Below are positions 51,396 to 58,795 of a DNA stretch of 64,000 nucleotides, in pieces. The notes beneath the pieces are model-generated. The model did no database searches. It was not told the DNA's origin and saw nothing but the letters and a program-made list of their open reading frames with translations. The stretch comes from Kordiimonas marina. Its GTDB lineage: Bacteria; Pseudomonadota; Alphaproteobacteria; Sphingomonadales; Kordiimonadaceae. The position numbers were made by a program, and so were the translations under genes. Position 1 is the stretch's first letter. Each line of letters begins with the position of its first letter. The stretch is from NCBI RefSeq assembly GCF_023006325.1, contig NZ_JAINDF010000005.1, positions 62,001 through 126,000 of the forward strand, given 5' to 3'.

Positions 51396-52112
51396 TCAGA
51401 GCCCCAGCACTTTATTCTGGTGGGATTTGATCTCGTCACAGCCGATGCGGGCGAGACGCAGCAGACGCAGGAATTCCTCTTCGGAGAAGGGCTCCTTCTC
51501 AGCCGTACCCTGGATCTCGACGATGCCGCCCTTGCCGGTCAGCACGAAATTGGCATCGGTGTGGGCGCTGCTGTCCTCGTCATAATCCAGGTCCAGAACC
51601 GGGGTGCCTTCATAGATGCCGCAGGAAACCGCGGCGACGCTGTCGGTGAAGGGCATGGTGTCGATATGGCCTTTCTCTAAGGCCCATTCGAAACACTGGT
51701 GCAAAGCGACATAGGCGCCGGAGATGGAGGCCGTGCGCGTGCCGCCATCCGCCTGGATGACGTCACAGTCGAGCCGGACCTGCTTTTCCTTCAGCTTGGA
51801 AAGGTCGACGATTGCCCGCATGGAGCGGCCGATCAGACGCTGGATTTCCTGGGTGCGGCCCGATTGCCCGCCGCGGGCGGCTTCGCGGTTCATGCGGCCG
51901 TGGGTCGAGCGCGGTAACATGCCATATTCGGCGGTCACCCAACCTTGGCCACTGTCCCGAAGCCAGGATGGCGCACGTTCCTCGAAACTGGCGGTGACGA
52001 GCACGTGGGTATCACCAAACTTCACCATGCAGCTGCCTTCGGCATGCTTGGAAAAGCCGGGGATCATTTCAAGGGAGCGCATTTCGTCGTTGGCACGGCC
52101 GGAGGGTCGCAT
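51396..52112 (-). CDS. rph: Ribonuclease PH
   Basis: Phosphorolytic 3' trimming of tRNA precursors. The N-terminus [30 protein letters not shown] fits the family and is preceded by GAAGGACAC, so ATG 52112 is the start. Further motifs: [65 protein letters not shown] and [33 protein letters not shown]. 238 residues. In many relatives rph is next to, and divergent from, hrcA; here four genes separate them. Confidence 0.96.
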   Translation of the reverse strand: MRPSGRANDEMRSLEMIPGFSKHAEGSCMVKFGDTHVLVTASFEERAPSWLRDSGQGWVTAEYGMLPRSTHGRMNREAARGGQSGRTQEIQRLIGRSMRAIVDLSKLKEKQVRLDCDVIQADGGTRTASISGAYVALHQCFEWALEKGHIDTMPFTDSVAAVSCGIYEGTPVLDLDYDEDSSAHTDANFVLTGKGGIVEIQGTAEKEPFSEEEFLRLLRLARIGCDEIKSHQNKVLGL

Positions 52113-52135
52113 TCTGTGTCCTTCAGTTTTTAAGA

Positions 52136-52151
52136 GCGTCAAGTTTGACGC
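52136..52151. promoter_or_regulatory. Perfect palindrome in the rph leader
   Basis: GCGTCAA-GT-TTGACGC lies 24-39 bp upstream of the rph start codon. It may be an operator or a leader hairpin; the weak AT-rich bases after it do not make a good terminator for the upstream cytochrome gene. Confidence 0.4.
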
Positions 52152-52214
52152 CTCTTCTACTGCCAGCGGAGGCTGAGGTCAAAGGACAAAGCCATTGAAG
52201 GGCTGCGGGTCGGC

Positions 52215-52721
52215 TTAATGGCTTTGCGGCCGGAAGTCCTGATCCGGGAATGAGACGCTTGAGGGGACGCGGACCACAATGAACGGATGCTCGGCTTCCT
52301 TGTGGCAGCTGTTGCAGCTTTTGGTCAGCGCGATATAGGCCTGGATGAAGGCGGCTTCGTTCTTGTCGTCGATGGTTTTCTTGAGGTTGGCCAGCGGTTT
52401 TGCCGTGTTCTGTTCGATCATCTCGCCGATATCGAGGTCCTTCCAGCGCGGCTGGTAGGTTTTTGCGTCGGCCAGGGCTTCGAGAAGCTCGTTATATTCG
52501 TAAGCTGCGAGGGGCCAGTTTTTCTGCCGGGCGGCGAACCATAGCTTGATATGCCGGGGCTGGACCCCCGCGGTCATGATATCGCCGAGGCCTGGAACAT
52601 AGCTTTGGGCTGGTGTGGCAGCCTTGTCGGCCGCGACCGTTTTGCTCATGCTTCCCACGCCGAGGGCTAGACCGAGGGTGAGACATACCGCCGCTACGGC
52701 TTTTATTGGGCTTTTCACCAT
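52215..52721 (-). CDS. Monoheme c-type cytochrome-like periplasmic protein
   Basis: A Sec signal peptide (MVKSPIKAVAAVCLTLGLALGVGSMSKTVAA) is followed by a helical domain of about 135 residues and a single C-terminal heme c motif, ALTKSCNSCHKEAEHPFIVVRVP. The segment QPRHIKLWFAARQKNWPLAAYEYNELLEALADA is typical of a cytochrome family known to me only as hypothetical. 168 residues. The upstream SBP gene starts at 53666 on the same strand, and this is the first gene of the accessory block between rph and hrcA. Confidence 0.82.
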   Translation of the reverse strand: MVKSPIKAVAAVCLTLGLALGVGSMSKTVAADKAATPAQSYVPGLGDIMTAGVQPRHIKLWFAARQKNWPLAAYEYNELLEALADAKTYQPRWKDLDIGEMIEQNTAKPLANLKKTIDDKNEAAFIQAYIALTKSCNSCHKEAEHPFIVVRVPSSVSFPDQDFRPQSH

Positions 52722-52832
52722 GTCTGTTGGCCTTCCGCTTATTGTCCCGGCACGGCGGGGTCAGCCTTCATCTTAGGGGCTGAGACGGATGAGGATCAAG
52801 CCATGCTTGCGGGGGGTGGTTGCTTTCGCGTC

Positions 52833-53666
52833 TTAGTCGGCCTCTTGGCCGGCCTTGCCCGCGATATAATCAGCCATGTCAGGGGAGGCATAGGCACGGA
52901 TGGTGTTCATATAGTCCGGGCTGGCGCGGAAGGCCTTGAGCGCCGCATTGATTTTGGCGACGTCGGCTTCCGTGACCGTCTTTTTACTCAGCATCATGGA
53001 AAGATTGTCGGTGTTGACCGGAAAGGGAAGCGCAAGGATGGGGCCGAGCGTGGGGTGATCCTTGAGGATCTGACGCCCAATCAGGATATCGACGACGGCA
53101 ATGTCCGTCAGACCGGCATGAAGGGCTTTGAACAGGGTTTCAAAATCGGTAACCGTGCGGACCCGGCGTTTGAAGTTTGCATTATGCTCCACCGCGTCCA
53201 TGAAGGCCTTGCCGTGCCAGCCGCCCAGCACATAACTGACCTTCAGGTTTGAGGCGATGAGCCCGTCAAGGGAAGTCATCGCCAGGGCCCGGCTGTCGTC
53301 GGCCCGGACAAAGGCGGCGATGAATTCATGACGCATGGTCAGGGTGAAATAGCCGGTTTTGGCCCGCTCCGGGTTTTGGGAGACAACCGGCATCCCGTCG
53401 AGCGCCCCGAAGGCGACATCGCGGAGCGCGCGCTTGAACGGCACCCATTTGAAACGGTAAGCGCAGCCCGCCCGTTTCATGACGCCGGCGAGCAGGTCGG
53501 CATCGAGCCCGCTGACACGACCATCTTTTTGCCAGATGACATAAGGGGGATAGTCAGTGGTGCCGAAAACCAAGGTTTTCGAGCAGGCAAAGGAAGCCTC
53601 AGAAGCCGCAAGCGTTCCAGCCGCGGCTGCCAGTACCCAAACCAACAGTCGAAAGAACCGTGTCAT
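52833..53666 (-). CDS. Periplasmic solute-binding protein, family 3
   Basis: Signal peptide MTRFFRLLVWVLAAAAGTLAASEASFA, then the family-3 fold: TLVFGTTDYPPYVIWQKDGRVSGLDADLLAGVMKRAG, GALDGMPVVSQNPERAKTGYFT and DFETLFKALHAGLTDIAVVD. No permease or ATPase gene is near, so it is an orphan binding protein; such orphans may be sensors or enzymes rather than transport parts. GGGGGAGACG before ATG 53666 supports this start over one at 53693. 277 residues. A TTTA-N7-TTAA near-CtrA site lies about 50 bp upstream. Confidence 0.83.
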   Translation of the reverse strand: MTRFFRLLVWVLAAAAGTLAASEASFACSKTLVFGTTDYPPYVIWQKDGRVSGLDADLLAGVMKRAGCAYRFKWVPFKRALRDVAFGALDGMPVVSQNPERAKTGYFTLTMRHEFIAAFVRADDSRALAMTSLDGLIASNLKVSYVLGGWHGKAFMDAVEHNANFKRRVRTVTDFETLFKALHAGLTDIAVVDILIGRQILKDHPTLGPILALPFPVNTDNLSMMLSKKTVTEADVAKINAALKAFRASPDYMNTIRAYASPDMADYIAGKAGQEAD

Positions 53667-53750
53667 CGGCGTCTCCCCCATCCGGAGTCCCAATATCTTT
53701 CGTGATGTCCGTTAATGTACGGTAAACCGGGCCGCACTCTGCAACTTTAG

Positions 53751-54197
53751 TTAGCTGAGTGCAACAAGCTTCTGCCTGAGCATATCGGTGTTTTTGGACC
53801 CCAAACGGCGCTCAACCTCTTCAAGGGTCGTCTGCCAGATCGGATAAGCCTCGGCCAGGAGTGCATCGCCTGCCTCCGTGAGGCTCAGCCGGCGGCTCCG
53901 TTTGTCGCTCTTGTCGACCGTGACAGCCACAAGCCCGCGGCGTTCCAGGGGCTTCAGGTTGGCGGTCAGCGTGGTGCGGTCCATCGCCAGGATGTCGGCA
54001 ACCCGGCCGATGGTCGGGGCTTCCGGTTGGTTCAGCGCCATCAGGATGGAAAACTGCCCGTTGGTCAGGCCGAGAGGCCGGAAGGCGTCGTCGAACAGGC
54101 GTGCAGTTACCCGCGCGGCACGTTGAAGCTGCATACACAAACAGTGGTCGTGCACGTGGAGGGTCCGGTCGAACGGCAATTTTTCTTTCTTTGTCAT
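53751..54197 (-). CDS. MarR-family transcriptional regulator
   Basis: A 148-residue winged-helix dimer protein. LFDDAFRPLGLTNGQFSILMALNQPEAPTIGRVADILAMDRTTLTANLKPLERRGLVAVTVDKSDKRSRRLSLTEAGDALL covers the HTH and wing. The Cys pair HDHCLCMQLQRAARV at the N-terminus could sense oxidants, by analogy with OhrR-type regulators; that is inference. ATG 54197 gives the family length; the frame is open upstream. It is divergent from a PhnB-like gene with TTGA/TCAA repeats between. Confidence 0.88.
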   Translation of the reverse strand: MTKKEKLPFDRTLHVHDHCLCMQLQRAARVTARLFDDAFRPLGLTNGQFSILMALNQPEAPTIGRVADILAMDRTTLTANLKPLERRGLVAVTVDKSDKRSRRLSLTEAGDALLAEAYPIWQTTLEEVERRLGSKNTDMLRQKLVALS

Positions 54198-54209
54198 GTC
54201 AATAATAGT

Positions 54210-54240
54210 GTTGACATCAACGCGAAAGTCAATAGGTTGA
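54210..54240. promoter_or_regulatory. TTGA/TCAA inverted repeats between marR and the PhnB-like gene
   Basis: GTTGACATCAAC (54210-54221) is a palindrome, and TCAATAGGTTGA (54229-54240) is a second one. Read leftward, TTGACT with a 17-bp spacer and ACTATT overlaps them, so a MarR dimer here could block its own promoter and affect the divergent gene. Confidence 0.45.
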
Positions 54241-54308
54241 TATAAACATAAATCATAAAAAGCGGGAATGAACCTCGGCCTGGGTCCGGCAGCAGTGGAA
54301 CGAACAGC

Positions 54309-54713
54309 ATGAAAACAAACCCTTATATATTTTTTGACGGCGACTGCCGTGAGGCTTTTGCGCTTTATGAAAAATTGCTCGGGGCCAGGGTCTTGTCGCT
54401 GATGACCTACGCTGATGGCCCCGAACCGAACCCAGGCATGATGGATAAGGTCATGCATGGCCGGATCGATGTGGGCGGCACGATCATCATGGCGTCCGAC
54501 GCCCCCTCGGACCGCTATGACAAGCCCGCGGGCTTCACCCTCAATGTGGATACATCTAGCGTGGCCGAGGCCGAGCGTGTGTTCGCGGGCCTTTCAGAAG
54601 GCGGCACGGTGAGGATGCCGATCGGCGAGACCTTCTGGGCCGAACGCTTCGGCATGACCGTGGACCGGTTCGGCATTCCCTGGATGGTCAATTTCGAAAA
54701 ACCAACTGAATAA
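54309..54713 (+). CDS. PhnB-like VOC protein
   Basis: A 134-residue VOC-fold protein: MKTNPYIFFDGDCREAFALYEKLLGARVLSLMTY at the start, DVGGTIIMASDAPSDRY in the middle and EGGTVRMPIGETFWAERFGMTVDRFGIPWMVNF at the end, the pattern of the PhnB/YjdN group. Despite the name these have no proven link to phosphonates. It is divergent from the MarR gene, suggesting that MarR controls it, and is 74 bp before hrcA. Confidence 0.85.
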   Translation: MKTNPYIFFDGDCREAFALYEKLLGARVLSLMTYADGPEPNPGMMDKVMHGRIDVGGTIIMASDAPSDRYDKPAGFTLNVDTSSVAEAERVFAGLSEGGTVRMPIGETFWAERFGMTVDRFGIPWMVNFEKPTE

Positions 54714-54734
54714 CGGACTTGGGTGCGGCGGCAA

Positions 54735-54763
54735 TTGACGCCGGGCCTCGCCGTTCCTACATT
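54735..54763 (+). promoter_or_regulatory. hrcA-grpE promoter
   Basis: TTGACG (54735-54740), a 17-bp spacer and TACATT (54758-54763). Transcription would start near 54770, leaving a leader of about 18 nt before ATG 54788. No CIRCE inverted repeat is present. Confidence 0.5.
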
Positions 54764-54787
54764 CTGGGCATGGATAAAGGTGTACCC

Positions 54788-55831
54788 ATGTCGCTTGCCC
54801 AGATGAATGACCGTTCCAGAGAGATTTTCCGCCGGATTGTCGAGACCTATCTCGAAACCGGCGATCCCGTTGGCTCGCGTACGATCAGCCGTACGGACGG
54901 GATCGGCGTCTCGCCCGCGACCATCCGCAATGTCATGGCGGACCTGGAGGAGCTTGGGCTTCTGGCGGCTCCGCATACCTCGGCGGGCCGGGTACCGACC
55001 GATATCGGTCTGCGCTTTTTCGTCGACGGGTTGATGGAAGTCGGCAACCTGACGAAAGATGAACGCGAAAGTATCCGCGGCCGCTGCGCCACCATTGGCC
55101 GTTCGGTCGAGGATGTGCTCGGGGAAGCAACCAAGGCGCTTTCGGGCCTGTCGCGCTGTGCGTCGGTGGTGATGGTGCCGAAAACCGACCAGGCGGTGCG
55201 CCATATCGAATTCGTCCCCATGGGGCCTGACCGGGCCTTGGTGGTGATGGTGGCCGAAGACGGTTCGGTCGAAAACCGTATGGTCACTTTGCCCGCGGGC
55301 CTGCCGCCCTATGCGCTGGTGCAGGCGGGGAACTATCTCAATGCCCGGCTTGCGGGCCAGACGCTCGAAGAAGCCGCCATCCAGGTCAAGCGTGAGCTTG
55401 CGACCCACGAGGCCGAGCTGGACGCCCTGTCGACACGCGTGGTCGAGGCCGGGCTCGCCGTCTGGTCCGGCAAGGCGGATGAGAAGCTGCCGGCGTCGCT
55501 GATTGTCTCCGGCACCGCCAATCTCCTCGACAATGTCGAAGCCGCGGAGGACCTTGAGCGTATCCGCCAGGTTTTCGATGAGCTTGAGCGCAAAAAAGAC
55601 TTGATCAAACTGATGGAACTGGCCAAAGACGGGCGCGGCGTACGGCTGTTCATTGGAGCGGAGAATAATTTATTTTCGCTTTCGGGTTCATCGCTCGTGG
55701 TTTCTCCCTATATGAATGGCGCGAACAAGATTGTTGGTGTGATCGGCGTCATCGGGCCCACGCGGCTCAATTACGCCAGGATTGTGCCCATGGTGGACTA
55801 TACCGCCCGTGTGGTAAGCCGCCTTCTGTAA
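54788..55831 (+). CDS. hrcA: Heat-inducible transcription repressor HrcA
   Basis: Repressor of chaperonin genes through CIRCE. Winged helix RSREIFRRIVETYLETGDPVGSRTISRTDGIGVSPATIRNVMADLEELGLLAAPHTSAGRVPTDIGLRFFVD-like region is at the N-terminus, and GTANLLDN, VRLFIGAENNLFSLSGSSLVVSPY and GVIGVIGPTRLNYARIVPMVDYTA near the end. AAGGTG precedes ATG 54788, giving 347 residues; ATG 54770 coincides with the likely transcription start and is less likely. Followed 23 bp later by grpE. Confidence 0.95.
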   Translation: MSLAQMNDRSREIFRRIVETYLETGDPVGSRTISRTDGIGVSPATIRNVMADLEELGLLAAPHTSAGRVPTDIGLRFFVDGLMEVGNLTKDERESIRGRCATIGRSVEDVLGEATKALSGLSRCASVVMVPKTDQAVRHIEFVPMGPDRALVVMVAEDGSVENRMVTLPAGLPPYALVQAGNYLNARLAGQTLEEAAIQVKRELATHEAELDALSTRVVEAGLAVWSGKADEKLPASLIVSGTANLLDNVEAAEDLERIRQVFDELERKKDLIKLMELAKDGRGVRLFIGAENNLFSLSGSSLVVSPYMNGANKIVGVIGVIGPTRLNYARIVPMVDYTARVVSRLL

Positions 55832-55854
55832 CGAAATGGTAGGGTAAAGACGCA

Positions 55855-56430
55855 ATGAGCGAAGACCAGAAGAACGAGATGGCTGAAGACGCCGCCGAAG
55901 AGATGGCAGCTGAAGAGATGCAGGCCGAAGCCCAGGACGGCGACGACCTCGTGGCCCAGCTTCAGGCCGAAAACGCCGATTTGAAGGACAAGCTCCTGCG
56001 CGCGGTTGCCGAAACCGAGAATGTGCGCCGCCGCGCCGACAAGGACAAGCAGGACGCCAGCGCTTATGCCGTCACCGGCTTCGCCCGCGACATGCTGAAC
56101 GTCAGCGACAACCTCCGCCGCGCGCTTGATACGCTGCCGGAAGAGATCGAAGGCACGCTCAAAAGCTTTGTCGAAGGCGTGACCATGACCGAGCGTGAGC
56201 TTCTGAACACGCTTGAGCGCCACGGCATCCGCGAAGTGAAGCCGGAAGCTGGCGACAAGTTTGACCCGCTGCTCCACCAGGCCATGTTCGAGGTGCCGAC
56301 CGATGAGGTTGCGCCCGGCAGTGTGGTGCAGGTCGTGACCGCGGGTTATGTCATCAAGGATCGGCTTCTTCGCCCCGCCATGGTTGGTGTCGCCAAGGGT
56401 GCCGCCCAGAAGGTGGACACCGAAGCCTGA
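55855..56430 (+). CDS. grpE: Nucleotide exchange factor GrpE
   Basis: Releases ADP from DnaK. An acidic, disordered start ([21 protein letters not shown]) precedes the long coiled coil ([56 protein letters not shown]) and the beta domain with [50 protein letters not shown]. 191 residues. It is paired with hrcA, away from dnaK-dnaJ, which is the usual alphaproteobacterial split. Confidence 0.96.
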   Translation: MSEDQKNEMAEDAAEEMAAEEMQAEAQDGDDLVAQLQAENADLKDKLLRAVAETENVRRRADKDKQDASAYAVTGFARDMLNVSDNLRRALDTLPEEIEGTLKSFVEGVTMTERELLNTLERHGIREVKPEAGDKFDPLLHQAMFEVPTDEVAPGSVVQVVTAGYVIKDRLLRPAMVGVAKGAAQKVDTEA

Positions 56431-56454
56431 GGCTTTGACGCTTGAATATTTTGG

Positions 56455-56485
56455 AAGCCCCGTCCCTTAAGGATGGGGCTTTTCT
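56455..56485 (+). terminator. Intrinsic terminator of hrcA-grpE
   Basis: AAGCCCCGTCC-CTTAA-GGATGGGGCTT with one internal unpaired base, followed by TTTT, 25 bp after the grpE stop. Confidence 0.85.
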
Positions 56486-56513
56486 CATTGGGAATGTTTT
56501 AGGGGAAAGACAT

Positions 56514-56999
56514 ATGGTCGGGGATGTGACGATCAGGCTGAGCGGACCGGCGGACAGGCCCGCGTGCGTGCGCATGATGGCGGCGCTCAATACTTATGAG
56601 AATGCCTTCATCGGCGACCGGCTCACCGATCTGGCGTCGGCGGACACGCACATGACCTTCCTGGAAGAAGAAGCCGTGCGCACCGGTGGCTTCACCCTGG
56701 TCGCCGAGGAGGACGGCGCGGTTATCGGTTTTCTCGTCTGCTTCGCCGAAGCGGAAGAGGGCAGCTATGTGAAACCCGAGAAGGGCCGCTACGGTTTTAT
56801 CTCCGACCTGTATCTGGTGCCGGAAAAGCGTGGGCAGGGGATCGCGCAGGCGCTTCTGAAGGAATCCGAGGACCGCTGCCGCGCGCTCGGGCTTGCCGAT
56901 CTGCGGATATCGGCGCTTGTTGCCAACACGGGCGCGCTCAGGGCCTATGAAAAATTCGGTTTCAGGCCGAAGGAAATCGTGCTTGCCAAACCGCTCTGA
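56514..56999 (+). CDS. GNAT N-acetyltransferase
   Basis: A 161-residue GNAT protein: VTIRLSGPADRPACVRMMAALNTYENAF, FTLVAEEDGAVIGFLVCFAEAEEGSY, the acetyl-CoA loop ISDLYLVPEKRGQGIAQALLKESEDRCRALGLADLRI and NTGALRAYEKFGFRPKEIVL. AGGGGAAAG six bases before ATG 56514 decides the start. The substrate is unknown. It is separated from grpE by a terminator, so it is probably transcribed from its own weak promoter or by read-through. Confidence 0.85.
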   Translation: MVGDVTIRLSGPADRPACVRMMAALNTYENAFIGDRLTDLASADTHMTFLEEEAVRTGGFTLVAEEDGAVIGFLVCFAEAEEGSYVKPEKGRYGFISDLYLVPEKRGQGIAQALLKESEDRCRALGLADLRISALVANTGALRAYEKFGFRPKEIVLAKPL

Positions 57000-57002
57000 C
57001 GC

Positions 57003-57033
57003 AAAAGGCCGCCCCGGTGTGGGACGGCCTTTT
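57003..57033. terminator. Bidirectional terminator between GNAT and lysS
   Basis: AAAAGGCCG ... CGGCCTTTT, a 9-bp perfect stem with A and T runs, between converging stops at 56999 and 57060. Confidence 0.85.
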
Positions 57034-57059
57034 CTCGTTTCTGACGGAAAGCGGTAGCC

Positions 57060-58643
57060 TTAGCCGACCAGCTCGCCCGTGATGGCTTTTTCGAGCAGCG
57101 CGAGCGTTTCCTTGATGCCGTAAAGCGCGATGAAGCCGCCCATGCGCGGGCCCTGGCTCTGGCCGAGCAGAACTTCGTAGCAGGCCTTGAACCAATCCCG
57201 CAGGTTGTCGAACTGGGCGTCTTTCCCGGCCGAGTAAACCTCGGTCATGATCAGCTCGGCGTCGGTCTCGTTCGGATTCAGGGCCTCCAGGCGGTGCTTG
57301 AGGCTTTCGAAGCCCGCGCGTTCCTGCGCGTTTGCCTCGCGGAAGGCCTTATTCGGCCGGACGAAATCGTCATAATAGCGGATGGCATAGCCCATCAGGC
57401 GGTCGAGCTCCGGATGGTTCTCGGCCGTGGCGCCTTCGACATAGCGGCCGACGAAGCCCCACAGCGCGGCCTTGTCCTCGGTGTTGGCGGCCGAGACGAG
57501 GTTGAGGAGGAGCGCGAAGCTGACCGGCAGTTCCACATCCGGCACGTTGCCGCCGTGGATATGCCAGGCCGGGTTCTTATAGTGCTCGGCTTCCGTCTGC
57601 TGGTGATAGGCGGTGATGAAGGCATAATAATCATCGACCGCTTTCGGAATCACATCGAAATAAAGCCGCTTGGCCTTCTTCGGCGCCTGATACATGTAAA
57701 GCGACAGGCTTTCCGGGCTCGCATAGGCCAGCCAGTCCTCGATCGACAGGCCGTTGCCTTTCGACTTGGAAATCTTCTGGCCCTGGTCGTCGAGGAACAG
57801 TTCGTAGTTGAAGCCCTCAGGCGGTTGGCCGCCGAGGATGCGCCGGATGATCGACGACAGCTTGACGCTGTCGATCAGGTCCTTGCCGGCCATTTCATAG
57901 TCAACGTCGAGCGCGTCCCAGCGCATCGCCCAGTCGACTTTCCACTGGCACTTGACCTTGCCGCCGGTCACCGAGGTCTCATAGCGTTTGCCGGCGCGTG
58001 TTTCGAACGAGATGATCCCGGCTTCCGGGTCCTCGACGCGGACAGGCACCTGCAGCACCTCACCCGTGTCCGGGCACAAAGGCAGGAACGGGCTGTAGGT
58101 CTGGCGGCGTTCCTCACCCAGCGTCGGCAGGATGACGTTGATCACCTTGTCGTAGTTCCGGCAGATCTTGAGGAGCGTCTCATCGAAGCGGCCGGACTTG
58201 TAACAGTCGGTCGCCGAATAGAAATCATATTTGAACCCGAACTGGTCCAGGAAGGCCTGCAGGCGCGCGTTATTGTGCGCGCCGAAGCTCGGGTGCGTGC
58301 CGAACGGGTCCGGCACCTGCGTCAGCGGCTTGCCGATCGCAGTGGCCAAAAGGTCCTGGTTCGGCACGTTGGTCGGCACTTTACGGAGCCCGTCCATGTC
58401 ATCCGAGAAGCAGATCAGCTTGGTCGGGATGTCGGAGATTTCCTGGAAGGCGCGCATCACCATGGTCGTGCGCGCAACCTCGCCAAAGGTGCCCAGGTGC
58501 GGCAGGCCCGACGGACCATAGCCGGTCTCAAAAAGCACATAGCCTTTCTCGGGTTTCTTGCCCTTGTACCGTTTGACCAGCTTTTCCGCTTCCTGGAAAG
58601 GCCAGGCATTGGAGGAAAGAGCGAGTTCGATATTGCCAGTCAT
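57060..58643 (-). CDS. lysS: Lysyl-tRNA synthetase, class I
   Basis: Class I LysRS, found in archaea and in alphaproteobacteria among others, in place of the common class II enzyme. The HIGH-like motif is GYGPSGLPHLGTFGEVART and the KMSKS-like motif GQKISKSKGNGLSIEDWL. A helix-bundle anticodon domain ends the protein. 527 residues. It is divergent from the DinG-type helicase gene. A single-gene leftward unit with a terminator. Confidence 0.96.
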   Translation of the reverse strand: MTGNIELALSSNAWPFQEAEKLVKRYKGKKPEKGYVLFETGYGPSGLPHLGTFGEVARTTMVMRAFQEISDIPTKLICFSDDMDGLRKVPTNVPNQDLLATAIGKPLTQVPDPFGTHPSFGAHNNARLQAFLDQFGFKYDFYSATDCYKSGRFDETLLKICRNYDKVINVILPTLGEERRQTYSPFLPLCPDTGEVLQVPVRVEDPEAGIISFETRAGKRYETSVTGGKVKCQWKVDWAMRWDALDVDYEMAGKDLIDSVKLSSIIRRILGGQPPEGFNYELFLDDQGQKISKSKGNGLSIEDWLAYASPESLSLYMYQAPKKAKRLYFDVIPKAVDDYYAFITAYHQQTEAEHYKNPAWHIHGGNVPDVELPVSFALLLNLVSAANTEDKAALWGFVGRYVEGATAENHPELDRLMGYAIRYYDDFVRPNKAFREANAQERAGFESLKHRLEALNPNETDAELIMTEVYSAGKDAQFDNLRDWFKACYEVLLGQSQGPRMGGFIALYGIKETLALLEKAITGELVG

Positions 58644-58795
58644 GACAGTACATCCTTCTAAAGGGGTTAAAGCCCGCGGAAGCTATGGATTCTTGCGGCT
58701 TTCGTCAAGCGAAAGACAAAAATCCGCGCGACCGTGTTTCCCCGCTGTTTTTTATGCGCCTGGCTGATTATGCTGCCCGCCATGAAAGTGCTGTC

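Noticed and set aside
53712-53726. Near-CtrA site TTAATGTACGGTAAA upstream of the binding-protein gene
   Set aside because: One half is TAAA rather than TTAA; too weak to list as a site, although its position is suitable.
54714-54787. Search for a CIRCE element before hrcA
   Set aside because: No TTAGCACTC/GAGTGCTAA arms are present.
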